Assembly (NCBI GenBank): GCA_000349905.1
Contig: KB722737.1
Location: 519,327-583,326 of the forward strand
DNA: 64,000 bases
From: Volvariella volvacea V23
Taxonomy: Eukaryota; Basidiomycota; Agaricomycetes; Agaricales; Pluteaceae
Direction: 5' to 3'
The notes under the pieces were generated by a model, which was given only the letters and a program-made list of their open reading frames with translations, was not told the origin of the DNA and made no database searches. A program made the position numbers and the translations under genes. This document shows positions 47,054-59,580 of this stretch, one piece after another. Every line of letters starts with the position of its first letter. Within the stretch, counting starts at the first letter, position 1.

Positions 47054-50000
47054 ATGGGCAAGACTTCCACCGACGGTGTTGGCGGCGAACCCTCAAGTTT
47101 CTACAATTCCAATTCTGGCATTCCGCCGCCACAACGCGGTCACGGTCGCAATTGGTACGCGGCTGTTGCCTTGGCGGCCTTTGCCTACCTCGCACTGCAC
47201 TCCTCGAGCAACTTCTTTACTGGATCCGGGAGAACACAGGCACCAGCCAATGCGGTACACATCATTGCTCAATGTCGTGCACTAGATGCCCCCGTTGCGC
47301 CTCCCCCGAATTTCCGTGAACGGTCAAAGTCGGATCGTTTCGTCCCAGGAACTAGAGCTGTTCTAATCAAAGACGCGAAGCTATGGACGGGGAATAGGAA
47401 TGGGACGGAAATTCTCAGAGGGGATGTTCTTTTGGATAATGGCATAATCAAGACTGTGGGAGGAGCGCTTTTACCCAGCCAGCTGCAGAGCTATGGGGAG
47501 GGACTCGACGTTATAGACGCAAAAGGAGCATGGGTCACCCCGGGGATTGTTGATATTCATTCACACTTGGGAGATTCCTCTCTTCCAGAGCTTTCGGGCG
47601 CAGTTGACGACAACTCGGAAAAGGCCACCATTCAACCTTGGCTAAGGAGCTTGGATGGGCTGAATACGCACGACGAATCATACCAGCTCACTGTGTCTGG
47701 TGGCGTTACTACCGCGTTGATTTTGCCCGGATCTGCTAATGCTATTGGTGAGAATCATCCTGTATCCATTAGTTGGGCGTTTATTCAGCATATATGAAGG
47801 TGGTCAAGCATTCGTGATAAAATTGAGAGAGACAAAGGAAAAATCGCCCACCTCTATGCTCGTGGAGCCTCCAGAGACCCTTTATAGCTCAATCCCTGAT
47901 TCTGATTCACCTCCAAGATGGCGACACATGAAGTGAGTGACAATCATTTTTTACACCACGTTGAACTTAAAGCATATCTAGACACGCGTGTGGTGAGCCC
48001 TTTCGACTCGAAATCCAGGTGGTTACTTACCCCGTGAGAATCAGGGGAGAATCCAAGTATGTGTAGATTTTTTGTCGTATCTAATCATACTAACCTGCTA
48101 ATAGGCAGTCAATACAATGATACCCGTATGGATACCTTCTGGGCATTCAGAGAGGCGTATGTGTCACGAGTGGTATTTACCATGCGATTACCTCGCTGAT
48201 ATCAATGCAAGCTACGACAGGGCTCGGCGCATCAAGCAAAGCCAGGACGACTATTGCGCGAAAGCTCTAGCGGGTAAATGGGACCAACTCGGAGCGTACC
48301 CCGAAGACCTTGAGTGGGAAGCCCTGGTGGACGTTCTCAGGGGAAAAGTCAAAGTTAGTTTATACTTCAATTGTCGCAACTGTGATATCCTCATCACCAA
48401 CCCAGGTCAATGTTCATTGTTATGAGGCGGTTGATTTGGATGCTTTAGTGCGAGTAAGGCAGTATCTTATTTGTGCATGTCCAATCACTAATTGGGTTTT
48501 AGCTGTCCAATGAGTTCAAGTTCCCAATCGCAGCGGTTCATCACGCTAGCGAGGCATATCTCGTCCCTGATCTGCTAAAGCGAGCATATGGTACGGCGCA
48601 ACGAACTTGTACAGTTCCTGGTTCATAATATTTTCTCAGGAGAGCCGCCGGCTGTGGCTTTGTTTGCTGCTAACAGTCGGTAGGTGTTGGTTACATTCTT
48701 ACTAAACTGCCGTACAGCTTATGCCCTCATAGATATAAGAGAGAAGCCTATCGAGCATCCGAGTTTGCACCACGCATACTGGCACGAAACGGTTTAAAGG
48801 TTTTGATGAAGGCAGGTTTACGCATATTGGTGTTATTCCAAATATTGATTATTGCAGAGCGACCACCCAGTCATGAATTCAAGATATCTGCTTTATGAAG
48901 CACAACAAGCTCACTATTATGGACTTCCTTACAATCTGGCTCTGGCGTCTGTAACAAGTAATTCTGCTGAAGCGATGGGTATGGGGCATAGGCTCGGATA
49001 TATTAGAGAAGGTATGTTTGATTACCCTTTGATTTTCCTACCTTCGTACTTACCTGTTTCCAGGGTGGGATGCTGGTACGTGTTTTCGTCATGTCAGATA
49101 ATCGGCGTATTCGACTCTCGCTTCGCAGATATCGTTATATGGGATAGTCACCCTCTTGCACTTGGAGCGACACCCATTCAGGTTTTCGTGGATGGTATCG
49201 CACAGCTAGAGCCAGTCTACAGGACTCAAAAGCCCAGCATATTCCAGAACCTACCGGATGTCCCCAACTTTGATGCAGAGACTAACATGGCCTTGAGGTA
49301 TGATGGCCTCCCACCATTGGCCCCAAAGAAAAAGGCCGCTGGCACAGTCATTTTCCAGAATGTCAATGCAGTATACGCGCGTGCATCCGAAGGTCTTGAG
49401 ACCCTGTTTGTTCAATCAAATTCTAGTGGGCCTGGAACGGTCGTTACTCAGAACGGGAAAGTCATGTGCATTGGAAACACAAGTGAACGTGGATGCATTT
49501 CAGCATTTGATACAACAAGTGCTACCCTAGTTGACCTCGAGGGCGGATCCATTTCCCCTGGTCTGGTGTCATTTGGCTCACCGTTGGGACTGCAACATAT
49601 CGAACTCGAACCTTCGACAAATGATGGACAAATCTTTGACCCCTTGGTGAAGTTTGTACCCGAAATTCTTGGTGGAGATACTTTCATTGCCAAGGCTAGC
49701 GACGGACTTCAATTTGCTTCTCGTGATGCACTGTAAGTTCATGGTCCCTCTGGTACTGAATTGAGACTAATAACCTTATAGCTTGGCCTACCGTGCAGGG
49801 GCAAGTGCCTCTAATATGGGATTGGCAGAAACTTGATTGACGGTTGTTTAGGTCACCATAGGAGTAACGGCGCCCTCACACTCCAGGTTTTACGCTGGAC
49901 TGGGCACTGCATTCTCACTTGGTGCTCAGAACAGAGCAGAAAAGGGAGCTAATGTGCAGGAAGTTACAGGGCTGCATGTCACCGTTCGACACTTCCCGAG

Positions 50001-50808
50001 TGGCGTGCCGAGTGTCAGCACACAGATCGCGGCCCTCAGACGACTCTTGATTAAGGAGCCCAAAGGAGCTGTTGGTGTTTGGTTCGACCGTGTCAGAGAG
50101 GTAAGAATATCACGGTGCCCTTAGAGTGGTGGTTGACACGGTGTGCGCCCGTAGGGTGAGATACCATTGATCGTCGAGGCGCATAGCGTCGACGTCATTG
50201 CAACATTGTTGATCCTAAGACGGGAGGTGGAGCTTGAAACCGGGTATAGAATTCGATTGACGATCACCGGTGCCTCAGAGGCACACCTGCTGGCGAAGGA
50301 GTTGGCAGCTGCGGATGTGGGTGTGATACTTAATCCAGCACGGCCATTCCCTGTGACCTGGGAGCAGCGGCGCATGTAGGCTTTCTATCCGATATTACAC
50401 TCAAAGAGGATATTAATTTGGGTTCTATTCAAGTCTTCCAGGACCGCCTTTGACAAGGGATAGTGCCATACACCGATTGTTGGCAGCCGGTGTAACTGTT
50501 GGTATCGGGTGCCAAGAGATCTGGGAGGCGCGCAACCTTCCATTCGATCTTGGCTGGGTGAGTGCTTATGTTGATCTGGTCCGTTCATTCACTCACGCTT
50601 GACTTAGGCTGCCATCGAGTCTGGCGGGAAAATGTCAAAGAAGGACGCCATTGCCCTCGCATCGACCAACCTGAACAAGCTTTTGGGTATCAAGGTTGAC
50701 GATGCCACTGCGGACATGGTCGCCACGGTCGGGGGTGATATCATGGACATGACCGCAAAAGTTGGTGCTATTTTATCCCCGAGAGCGGAAGGAGTTTACT
50801 TGATTTGA
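47054..50808 (+). CDS. Membrane-anchored amidohydrolase-superfamily protein, paralog A (CE9-annotated family)
   Basis: This large metal-dependent hydrolase has an N-terminal TM anchor (NWYAAVALAAFAYLALHSSS). The composite beta-sheet domain (AVLIKDAKLWTGNRNGTEIL) leads to the metal-binding motif TPGIVDIHSHLGD (HxH). Then come SGGVTTALILPGSANAIGG, HCYEAVDLDALV, AAVHHASEAYLVP, MKSDHPVMNSRYLLYEAQQA and GWDADIVIWDSHPLALGATP, which closes a first amidohydrolase unit. A second, related half follows (DLEGGSISPGLVSFGSPLGL; ASDGLQFASRDAL; VTVGIGCQEIWEARNLPFDL), so the protein looks like a tandem fusion of about 900 residues. Fungal members are labelled carbohydrate esterase family 9, but the substrate is not known. 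Two consecutive microexons (47982-47992, 48045-48056) encode part of the KHACGENPS segment. Introns are shared with paralog B. Confidence 0.88.
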
Positions 50809-51205
50809 GTTGTGTATTTAGCTAGGACTGTTTTTTGGAATGGACATGAATTCTCCGCGAGGCCCAGTGACTTTGCCCAAATGACTTGTTTCAGCGGGAG
50901 GGCTGAGATGAATTACCCGTTGCAGGGTCGTGTCCGGCTTTACTGAGCCTAGCGTCGCATCGCTACCGACCAGCGCAGACATGCGTCGTGTACGCTGCAT
51001 TGTGCGTCCGTGGGTTCTGCTGGAACCGCGAAAGTATGTGCAACAGGGCGAGACGCGCCTGATCTGCATCGCGTTGACTTCATTTCTGATGAGGACCATG
51101 TTATTATAAGCGGAGTCACGTGGGTCTCAAAGCGCGTAACGGCTGCACTCACCCTGACCACCGATTGCGCTGTGCCTTGTGCTGCCCCAACAGACTGAAT
51201 AGAAA
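50809..51205. other. Intergenic stretch between tandem plus-strand genes
   Basis: 397 bp holding the 3' UTR of amidohydrolase A and the promoter of the next gene. No coding signal or clear TATA box was seen. Confidence 0.5.
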
Positions 51206-54200
51206 ATGGTGGGCAAGAATGCGAAAAAAGCGCCAACAAAACAGTTCAGAGTCATAACCGACTACTTCCTTCGCTTCTCTCCCTCTCCCTCTCCCTCCCA
51301 AACCCCACGATCCGCCAGCGTCTCAACAACCTCAGCCCAATCGCTACGACTCGCCCCCACACGGTCAGACACCAAGAGCGTCCCTACTCGATCAGGATCT
51401 GGAAGAATACCAGAGGTCGTCATTAGTCGTGGCTCAGGTTCATCCATGGCCCCCCACAGCAAGTCGTCCAGATTAATGGCATCAACAAGCACCACAAGCC
51501 ACAGGAACGTGTTGCTAGATACGCAGAATTCGACAGTTGCCCGTGCTGCGTCCACAGGACTGAAGCCACCCTCGCGCTCATCGACAAAGCGGAAGCCTAT
51601 GTCGGACAGCGATAGCGAAACGAACTATATTCCGTCGAAAAAGGCCGGCTCTAAAGCTAAATTCGCTTCTTACAAGCGGGGCTTGTCCCATATCTCTCCT
51701 AGCCCAACGAAGGTCGGAGATACATCGTACTCCCGTACATCTTCTGCGTCCTTTAAGCGCCGTCGCGTGTCACCACCCCTTTCGATCGGCGCGGCTTCCG
51801 TAGCAGGAGAGCTGGTTCCGACTAGTCAGGCAGACGAGGTAGAGTTCACACCCGTATACCAACTATCAAAAGACATCCAGAGCATCGATGCATGGCGCCG
51901 GCAAGCAACATTACCCTCCCCAGAACCTCCTGAATCAATGTCGAACAGGGCGCCCTCTTTAATGGATGTTGACCACACTGAAACAGCCACCACATCTTCA
52001 AAAAGAGCTTCATCGCCGAGTGACGATATGCTTCTCGATGATAGCGCTGCGACTCCAGGAACACCTAACTCTCTTTTTTCCCTTTCTGTGTCTCCACCTC
52101 CCACCAGTGATTGCATGAGTTTGCCCACTCCCGAAACGCCTGCCGAGCAAGACCCTGTTGACGAAGCGGCTCAGATAATCGCTAAAATCAAAGCCAGAGC
52201 CCAGGCTGCAGCAAGTTCGAGTCCAGAACCGGAGAGGTTAGAATTTAAGGAGGTATTAGATGACTCCGATGATGAGGACCTCCTCCCTGGGACTTTCTTG
52301 ATTACAGGCAAGCAGTCAAGGTAAACGACGATGTGTTCCACATTCAAAATCACCACTAACACACGAATAGCAGCGCGAATTCATCGACAAGACATAATAC
52401 AAGGGGGAATTCTCCGCCCTCACCCCTATCTGCGGATACTCCCCAGTCCAGTAGCTCTCGCTCTGAATCGCCACCACCTACACGGGCACAACGCTCCACG
52501 CGCACTCGTGCCCCGCCTTCTCGAGCTCCTGTTGTTCTGACAAAAGCTCCCCCCGCAACAAGGGGAGTGTCGAGGGCCAACCCACTGGATGCATTGTTGA
52601 AGGAGAAGCGAGTTGCAGATAAGAAAGGGAAGGGGTCAGAGGCTTTGCGTCGTGCAAAATCAGTTGCCAATGAAACAGATAGCGAGCTAGATAGTAACTT
52701 CGAAGAAGCATCGGTGTCATCTTCAGAGGAAGGAGATCAGCGATTGGAACTGGAGGAGCACGATAAGGCACTTCTTGGAGACGAGCAGTTTACGGTCGTG
52801 AATAACATCCTGCAGAAAGATGCTGCAGGTAACCTAGAGGCTCACGAGGGCCCGAAAAGGGTTGGTGTGCCGTTTTGGCGGGCGTTACAACCCAGTATGG
52901 ACGTGCAGGTGTCCATGATCGTACCTGAACTCGGAGATCATAGCATGGTTCTCATGTTCCGGAGTGCTCTTTTAAGAGGAGGTAAGTGTCATTCACTAAT
53001 AGTAGCGTGCTTTGGCTCAGTGTGACCAGCCTATTCCCATGCCGCCATGCTACTTGACACTGGTGTCTATGCTGCCATTCCTATTTCCCAGCCCTTCTTG
53101 GCGCTCCTTCTCGATCTGGGTATGTTATCCTGCCCCGATACTCCGTCATCTCCTTACACTATTCAGCATTAAGCTCCGTTGAAGAACAGCTGAGCGCATC
53201 TGCCTACCGTGCATTGATGCAGATACTCTCAGTGAACGACCGTCCTCCTCCACTCCTTCCGTTTTCACGACTCCTCGAAATTGTCGTCAAGTTAGGGGTG
53301 GAAACTGCGGTGCTCATTAACCTTGGCTGGAACCGATCTCATCACGTAGCATTGTCAATCGAGTCGCATCAGCGGGCGATAGTTTCTTCCCGGATAATGT
53401 GTATAGTTGCTTTGCTTTCAAGGTAGGTTTTTGGTGCATGTTTTGAACTTAGGGACCTGAAATTTCTGTACCCAGGAAAGGATGCATGGAACCTCGAGAA
53501 ATTCCAGACACCACCCTACTATTGCTCCTCGTCGCATTGGATCCACAAACGCCACATGATGTCCACGTCGATACTATCATCGCAGTGAATACATTATGCT
53601 CCTTCCTTGCTCAACAGGTTGGTGCCCAGGAAATTGTATGTTCCCACATCCCCATTGCGCATTCGTTTTTAATTTCCCTCGTAGGAGGTTGCTGTTTGCA
53701 ACAAAGTTCTCGCATATATCTCACCAATGGAACCCGTAAACCAAGCCTACCTGCTGTCCTTCCTCACCTCGGGTACCGGAACTGCGAGGAGAGTAGCAAG
53801 CTGGATCGCCAATTCTGTGCTCATTGGTCGATCCACAATCACCACGGTATGCCTTCATGTCGATTTTGCACCGAGTAACCGAATAACCTTGGCCTATAGA
53901 AGGAATATACCACCCCGCCGCCATTGACCCCTGTTTATGATACGCTACTTCAGACTCAACATGGCGGACCATTTGCGGTTAACGCTGATACTGACTACAT
54001 TGACATGGGATACCATGTACAGTTGCTGTCTGCAGCACTTTACGATATTGAAAGTTATGTTGCCGAAGAACGTGCGCAGAGTCCTGGTAAAGGCACCACG
54101 AAGGAGTCGAAGCTTAAGCTTTTAAAGGAAGCAATTGATACACTCCACGAAAAGATCGGTAAGCACTGCCCTTGATAAGCATGGTTGCGGTAAACCTGAC

Positions 54201-54385
54201 CCGTTCCCGCATCTCCGCCATTAGAGGACACTCAGGCTGCTCATCTTGACCGTACACGGACAAAAGAGGCATTACACACTATCGCTGTTCGGATTCACTA
54301 CCAATCACAAGCTGCAACTAGAAACATTGGATACAACAAACGCCAGATTCATTCATACTTCCGACCTCAAGCATCATCGTCATAA
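51206..54385 (+). CDS. Nuclear-type disordered protein with helical C-terminal half, family unknown
   Basis: The coding sequence opens at 51206; exon 1 runs to 52320 and exon 2 from 52371 to 52981, with further short introns to the stop at 54385. The protein is about 1,000 residues. It begins with KKAPTKQFRVITDYFLRF, which resembles a PCNA-binding ITDYF/PIP-like element. About 500 residues of Ser/Pro/Thr/Arg-rich disordered sequence with basic nuclear-localisation patches (STKRKPMSDSDSETNY; SFKRRRVSP) follow. The C-terminal half is conserved-looking and helical: PFWRALQPSMDVQVSMI, AYSHAAMLLDTGVYAAIPIS, ALMQILSVNDRPPPLLPFSR and AVNADTDYIDMGYHVQLL. I do not recognise the family. The basic N-terminus suggests a chromatin or replication role, which is inference only. 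Confidence 0.75.
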
Positions 54386-54740
54386 CTGACATCATTCACC
54401 ATTCAATATCCCTTTGGTTTGTCTTAGTATTATTGCTTATTTATTACAATTTTCGCCTTTCCCTCCTATGACCTTTCAGATGACTGCTATAAACCTTCAT
54501 GATATTAAGTTAGGCTATTGACTTGCTCTACGAGTTAATTTAAGATACACCTGTTGTGTATGGGTTATGCTGTTGCCCATGCCTATTGTTTTGTAGTCAT
54601 AGCTTAGCTTCCACATAGTTGATGTATGTAAACCAGGGTACGCTCGTGGATGTTCTCGACAGCAATGGATTACACACAGAATGTACATAGAGTTCCAATT
54701 CCCATAAATACAATTACATTGAACGGTTATTAGTATGATG
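54386..54740. other. Convergent intergenic region
   Basis: 355 bp of AT-rich 3' flanking sequence shared by two convergent genes. Long T-rich stretches fit 3' UTR and polyadenylation signals; no gene is seen. Confidence 0.5.
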
Positions 54741-56159
54741 TTATGGCTCGGGTGGGATTTTCGCCGCCGGATGATTCACTTGACTTAGTGCCTCTGGGTC
54801 TGATTTCCCTGCTGTGGATTCAGAGGGAGATACTTTATGGGACCGCGACGAGGTTTGGTGGCTCGTTGTCCCACTCATACTCTCAGTAATGCCGGAGGTA
54901 TTGTAGCGACCTATGATCGTGGGATGGAACTCAGATACCTCTTCCGTGATTGTAGGACGACCAAAGACAATTCCTTGTCCAGACTGGTTGTTGGCCGTTC
55001 TGATTCTTCGTTCGGCCTCATCATATTGACTACATCCTAGCCGGACTTGAAGCCACATCAGTGTTGGGACCAGCGTAACAACTGTAGAGGTAAATGCATA
55101 TGATAAGCCACAGCACGCGAAGTATTGGCGATCAATTAAAAACCTTGTGTCATTGATCCTGTCAACTGCCGGTGGAGCATCAGCCCCTGCAGAATGTTGG
55201 TTATAATGCTGATAGGGTCAAACTCACCACAGACTGGCCATTGGAATCCACTATGAACAAGATCAGCGTGATCATCAGCGTGCTTGGGTACAACAATCCA
55301 GATTCAATGACGTTGGCCAAAAGTCTTCTGTACAACGAGTTTGCGTCTGGGCTTTCAAGGTCACGAACGCGGCGTTGTGCTTGGAGTATTCGGTAGACGA
55401 TCAATCCGGTTATCAAGACATTTGTGACGAATGGAAGAATGAATAGGGCTGGGACTAGTCGTTTGATCTCAGCGATGAAGGAGGTTTGACCCGGCTTTAG
55501 CTGCGAGAATTGCCATATAGTTGTAAAGGTGACAGCTGAAAATGGAAAATGAATATGAGGGTTTGACGCTCGTGATATCTACTCACCACAGGTACCTAAC
55601 AAGGACAGCGTAGGAGCTATAATATACCAGATGTTTCCCCCAGCAACTATGTATAGACGATATATCTGCATTGGCGTCAGTGTGAGCAGATTTGGGGTGT
55701 GGAGGAATACGCACCATCAATAGATCGCCAATCAATACGTTGAGCCCATATACGGTCTTATTATATAAATTCAACGGAAGGGCTTTTGTGTCAAAATACA
55801 ACTCGGGAGGGGAAGGTCTGCCATCGAAAAACGCTTCTTGTAATGATTGAATAGTTCCTCCCTGAAAAACTTGTGTGAACGCAGCAGGTGAAGAATAAAC
55901 TTAGTCCTCACCAGATGGGCTGTAGACAAGAAAAACATGATGACGATCGCCGATAGGATGATCTTCTGTGCTCTCTCATTCTCCCTCCATTGATTGAACA
56001 CGAACATGGTCAAGAAGAATAACACCAGGTTTACGCCTTGAGTTTCTCGTGGTCAGTGGTCTAGGTTGTGGCACAGTCGAGAAGATAGAACACCACACCA
56101 TACAGCAGCGCTTCTAGCACTGTACCAAACAAATGCCCTTGAGCGACAGTAAATGTCAT
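54741..56159 (-). CDS. Multi-pass (about 7 TM) membrane protein, basidiomycete orphan family
   Basis: The start at 56159 gives MTFTVAQGHLFGTVLEALLY; after one intron the chain continues VNLVLFFLTMFVFNQW. Hydrophobic helices follow: IILSAIVIMFFLSTAHLV, a VYGLNVLIGDLLM segment, a NIWYIIAPTLSLLG segment, ALFILPFVTNVLITGLIVYR, STLMITLILFIVD and a FACCGLSYAFTSTVVTLVP segment. The topology resembles fungal seven-TM receptor-like proteins with a short N-terminus and a long hydrophilic Ser/Thr-rich C-terminal tail. No GPCR family signature or enzymatic motif is seen, so function is unknown. At least four introns interrupt it and splice cleanly. Confidence 0.72.
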
Positions 56160-57012
56160 AGGTCACTTGGGAGTGTCACCATGAAGTAGAAAACTCGTAG
56201 GGACCTGATCATTAAAGGTGCTTTAACAGTCAGGGTCAACATCCAACGACAGATGAATTAGCCAGAATTGGCGACAAAACAAAGAAATGGATGGCACGTT
56301 CGATCAGGTGTGGGTTGTGGCGTAGAAACCTCGTAGTAAACCTTGGAATTTTGGTATTCGAGCTTATCTGTCGCCATTATAATACTCCCGCGGTCGGTCA
56401 TCAAGGCCAGTTTAAATTTCGGTGTACTTATCGATGCTTAAAAGCCCCGGTAGTGATCAGTAGTCTGCAGCGAAAGGCGATCAGCATGGGACGTTTGTCA
56501 AACGTTATCCCCACCATGCTCTAAATACTGGTTCAAGTCAAGGAATGGTGCTTACACTCGTGTCCAGCGATGTGCTGCCACCCACGGCCATAAAACCTCC
56601 CGCGCAGCGAGTGCTCGGGTCGTGGTAGACTAGAACCCGATGTAAGGTGTTGGCCGGTGATGGCCATCAACTTGAAGGCCGTGCTCTTCGCAGATAAGTC
56701 GCTGGCTAAGTCAGCCGTTGGTACTCAAGCCTGTTTTTCAAAGTTCGTGGCTCGCACCTGGTGGACTCGGACTATTGAAATATGGCCTGATGTTATGACC
56801 CACTTGCACGTGGAAGTCTTCCATCTCTTCCCCTGAAGGCATTATTGGATGTCATTTACTCTCAAGAGTTTGCCCACATGCTGAGTACCCAAATTGTCAG
56901 GATCGTGGACATCTACGCGTCACGATGTATTAATTGATGCGCCGAGCAGATGATTGATTGAACTGTTCTCACATTTCGAGAGCCCTCCCAATACTCTCAT
57001 AAACGTTCCTCG
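56160..57012. other. Divergent intergenic region, no gene recognised
   Basis: The 853 bp between two divergent start codons contain both promoters. Open frames here are short and unconvincing. A pyrimidine-rich stretch precedes the phosphatase start codon. Confidence 0.5.
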
Positions 57013-58094
57013 ATGTCCCTCCCACCCGTAGACGCCGAGACTATCCAAATCCTGTCATCAGCGCCATTCGTAAAAGTCGAAGGCATTGTAAACATTCGTG
57101 ATGTTGGTGGTTATTCGGTTGCCAGAGAACCTGGACGCAGAGTGAAGTCGGGAGTTGTCTTTCGTTCTGGGGAGCCGAGCCGTATCACAGATGTGGGGAA
57201 GGCCCAGCTCAAGAATTTGGTGTCCACTGTTTTCGACTTGCGTAGTCCTCGAGAAATCGCTCTGAGCCCTTCGGTGCTGGGCAGTGTAGAGGGGATCACA
57301 GTAGTAACGACACCAATTGCAACCGATGAGTCTTATGACCCTGCTAGTTTGCAAAAGAGGTGCGTACAATACAATCTCATGCCCTTTTGTGCTCAGCAAC
57401 GTTCGTCCAAGACTCGAGTCCTTTTCAAGCAATGAGCAAGAGGTATGAACTGCGCTGACAGGTATTAGCATAGCCTTTGAACAGATAATGACAGTTTCCA
57501 GGCTTTTAGGGCGCTGTATCAGGAAATGCTGGAGCACGGTGGCGAGACGTGGGGAACGATACTTCGCCACCTCCGCGATAACCCAACTTCCCCCTGCCTG
57601 GTTCACTGCACTGGTACGAACTTGGTTATAACTAAAGTGAGAGGTGCTATTGATATTACCTCAGGTGGAAAGGACCGCACCGGAGTTCTTGCGGCCCTGC
57701 TGCTTCTGGTAAATATGATAGCAATTTGGCTAGATTGGACAGCACTTGTCTGATAGTGCGATAGTTGCTCGGTGTCAGCGACGAGGATATCATTAAAGAT
57801 TACAGCCTGACCACTTTTGGCCTTAGGCCAGCACTGCCGTTTTTGCTCGTCCGTTTTCAGAAGGAACCTGTGTTCAAGGATAATCTCGCGGGCACAATGA
57901 ACATGGCTAAATCAGAGTCAGTGTCATCTTCTTGGAGTCTCATTCACGATCTGACAAGGAGTAGACCCGAAACGATGGCTGCGTTGCTGGAGACAATTCG
58001 TGAAGATTATGGAGGGGTGGAAGAGTACCTGTTGAAGTACTCCAACTTGAGTCTCGAGGATTTCCACGTAATCCGAACCAACCTCATTGAGTAG
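57013..58094 (+). CDS. Protein-tyrosine-phosphatase-like enzyme (Y_phosphatase3 family)
   Basis: This CX5R phosphatase is of the family found in bacteria and fungi. The N-terminus MSLPPVDAETIQILSSAPFV leads to the hallmark VNIRDVGGYSVAREPGRRVK and VVFRSGEPSRITDVGK (the family pattern N.RD.GG and RS). The catalytic site HCTGGKDRTG is formed across an intron (after HCTG), giving Cys-X5-Arg with the family Asp. The following helix LAALLLLLLGVSDEDIIKDY is split by another short intron. The C-terminal ETIREDYGGVEEYLLKY is typical. A cytoplasmic dual-specificity or phosphoinositide role is possible, but the substrate cannot be told. Confidence 0.9.
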
Positions 58095-58291
58095 TGTAGA
58101 GGGGCGTGGTTGCCACTTACACATTTTTAATACCAAAGCCGCTCCCTCGTCCGGCAATTCGAAGACAGAATTTTTCAGTTCACGAGTGGTTCTGAATAGT
58201 CCCTAATCTGATACAATGCAGGTGGGTAATTTGTCACAATGCACCTCAACTCTTTATAGCTATCGGGGTAATGGCTGCAACCCTCGATCTA

Positions 58292-59462
58292 CTATGGATC
58301 CAAATCAAAGTCGAAGATATCTTCTTCGGATTGATTATTGTCACAGTGGTTCGTGCTTCCTTGGCGGGAAATAGGAAAATCCCCCCGATTGGACTGACTA
58401 CGCTGGGAATCAGCTCCTTGGTCCGCTCGTACAGCCGCAGAACTAGGGTTCGATGCTTCAGGTGCAGTGGACGCGACCTGAACTAAGGTATTGGTCGCTT
58501 GATTTCGCAGTGGTTTTTCAAACGCGTTCTTGATGTTCTTGACTTTGACCTGGCCAAAACCAGGAAGGTTTTGCAGTTGCTCTGGAGTAGCCTTTGCAAT
58601 ATTTGCAAAGCTCTATGGGATATTAGATCGCTCGCCGAAAGGCTATGCAGATTAAGACGCACGCCAAATGTGGTTCGCAATGTTTCAACATCTGTCTTGT
58701 TTACCTTGCTGACACTGGTCAGAGCTGTTCGAAGAACGGAATCGTAATCCTTTGCAACACGCTCTTTGATGATATCCGGGGGCTTATGTTCAAACTGTTT
58801 AAAGGTAGACAAGTAATGCCCCGCTTCGTCATTGCTATATTGGGGTTGTGTGAGGATTAGTTACGGGTAATGGGGAGCTGCCACTGACGAGAACGCGACG
58901 ATTACTGTTATGTTGTTAATGAGACATGTCTATATGCATGGCTTTGAATTAAGTTTGGAGGGACCACGCGATTAGCTCACCTTCGTGATTTCCTTTATAG
59001 GGTCCTTGTGCTCTGTCTGCACTAATATTCAAAGTTGAACATGGGGAGATAAGCTCAATACCCACGATATCACACAGAATGAGCAAGATTCTCAGAGTGT
59101 AGGATAACGCCAGCTTTTCAATCCGCATATGAATATATTCCGGGTGGAGACGGTGGTATTTCAAACTGTAAACCGATAACTAGTGATTCAATGGCTCCAA
59201 GGACGGTGCACACCTGAGGAATAGTACGCCAGTCGTCTTTCCGACCTGGTAATCTGCAACAATGTCCCCGAGCTCTCTGCCAACATTGCGAATGCATTCG
59301 AGGACAGGATTGCCTTTCTGGTGATCATCAATTACTGCACTAGAGCCGGGGCAGAGCCAGACATGCCTGCAGAGGGTTGACTATGATATTGTTTCCAGAC
59401 CCACCGGGCAAGACGACGGGGGGACCTTGAGCCTGCTTTGAGCCAGTGAAGGCATATGGCAT
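58292..59462 (-). CDS. RAD10: DNA excision-repair protein Rad10/ERCC1
   Basis: This is the non-catalytic partner of the Rad1/XPF nuclease, which cuts 5' of the lesion in nucleotide excision repair. The start at 59462 gives MPYAFTGSKQAQGPPVVLPG and GNNIIVNPLQ; an intron with a GC donor follows. Exon 2 reads KGNPVLECIRNVGRELGDIV then ADYQVGKTTGVLFL, the central ERCC1 fold. Then come YHRLHPEYIHMRIEKL, TVIVAFSNDEAGHYLSTFKQ, FEHKPPDIIKERV, and the HhH2 domain (SVSKVNKTDVETLRTTFG, ATPEQLQNLPGFGQVKVKNI) that dimerises with XPF. A tail of about 60 residues ends in acidic FDFDLDP. Only 118 bp separate its start from amidohydrolase B on the other strand. Confidence 0.92.
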
Positions 59463-59580
59463 GGGAATGAGTGTGAACCGGCTATGAGATCGGCTACTCA
59501 GGGTGATGACCCCATAAATTGCCTTCCGAGCTTGAAGCGCTGGCGAACAACCCAACGCGTTCTCTCGCGTTAACCACAGC
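59463..59580. promoter_or_regulatory. Compact bidirectional promoter between RAD10 and amidohydrolase B
   Basis: The start codons of two divergent genes are only 118 bp apart, so both core promoters and leader sequences must fit in this short stretch. The interval is not AT-rich and shows no TATA box, in keeping with a shared TATA-less promoter. Co-regulation of the two genes is inferred, not shown. Confidence 0.55.

Noticed and set aside
51280..51300. CTCCCT microsatellite as a possible repeat element
   Set aside because: It is a short in-frame Ser-Pro repeat inside a coding exon, not a separate repeat feature.
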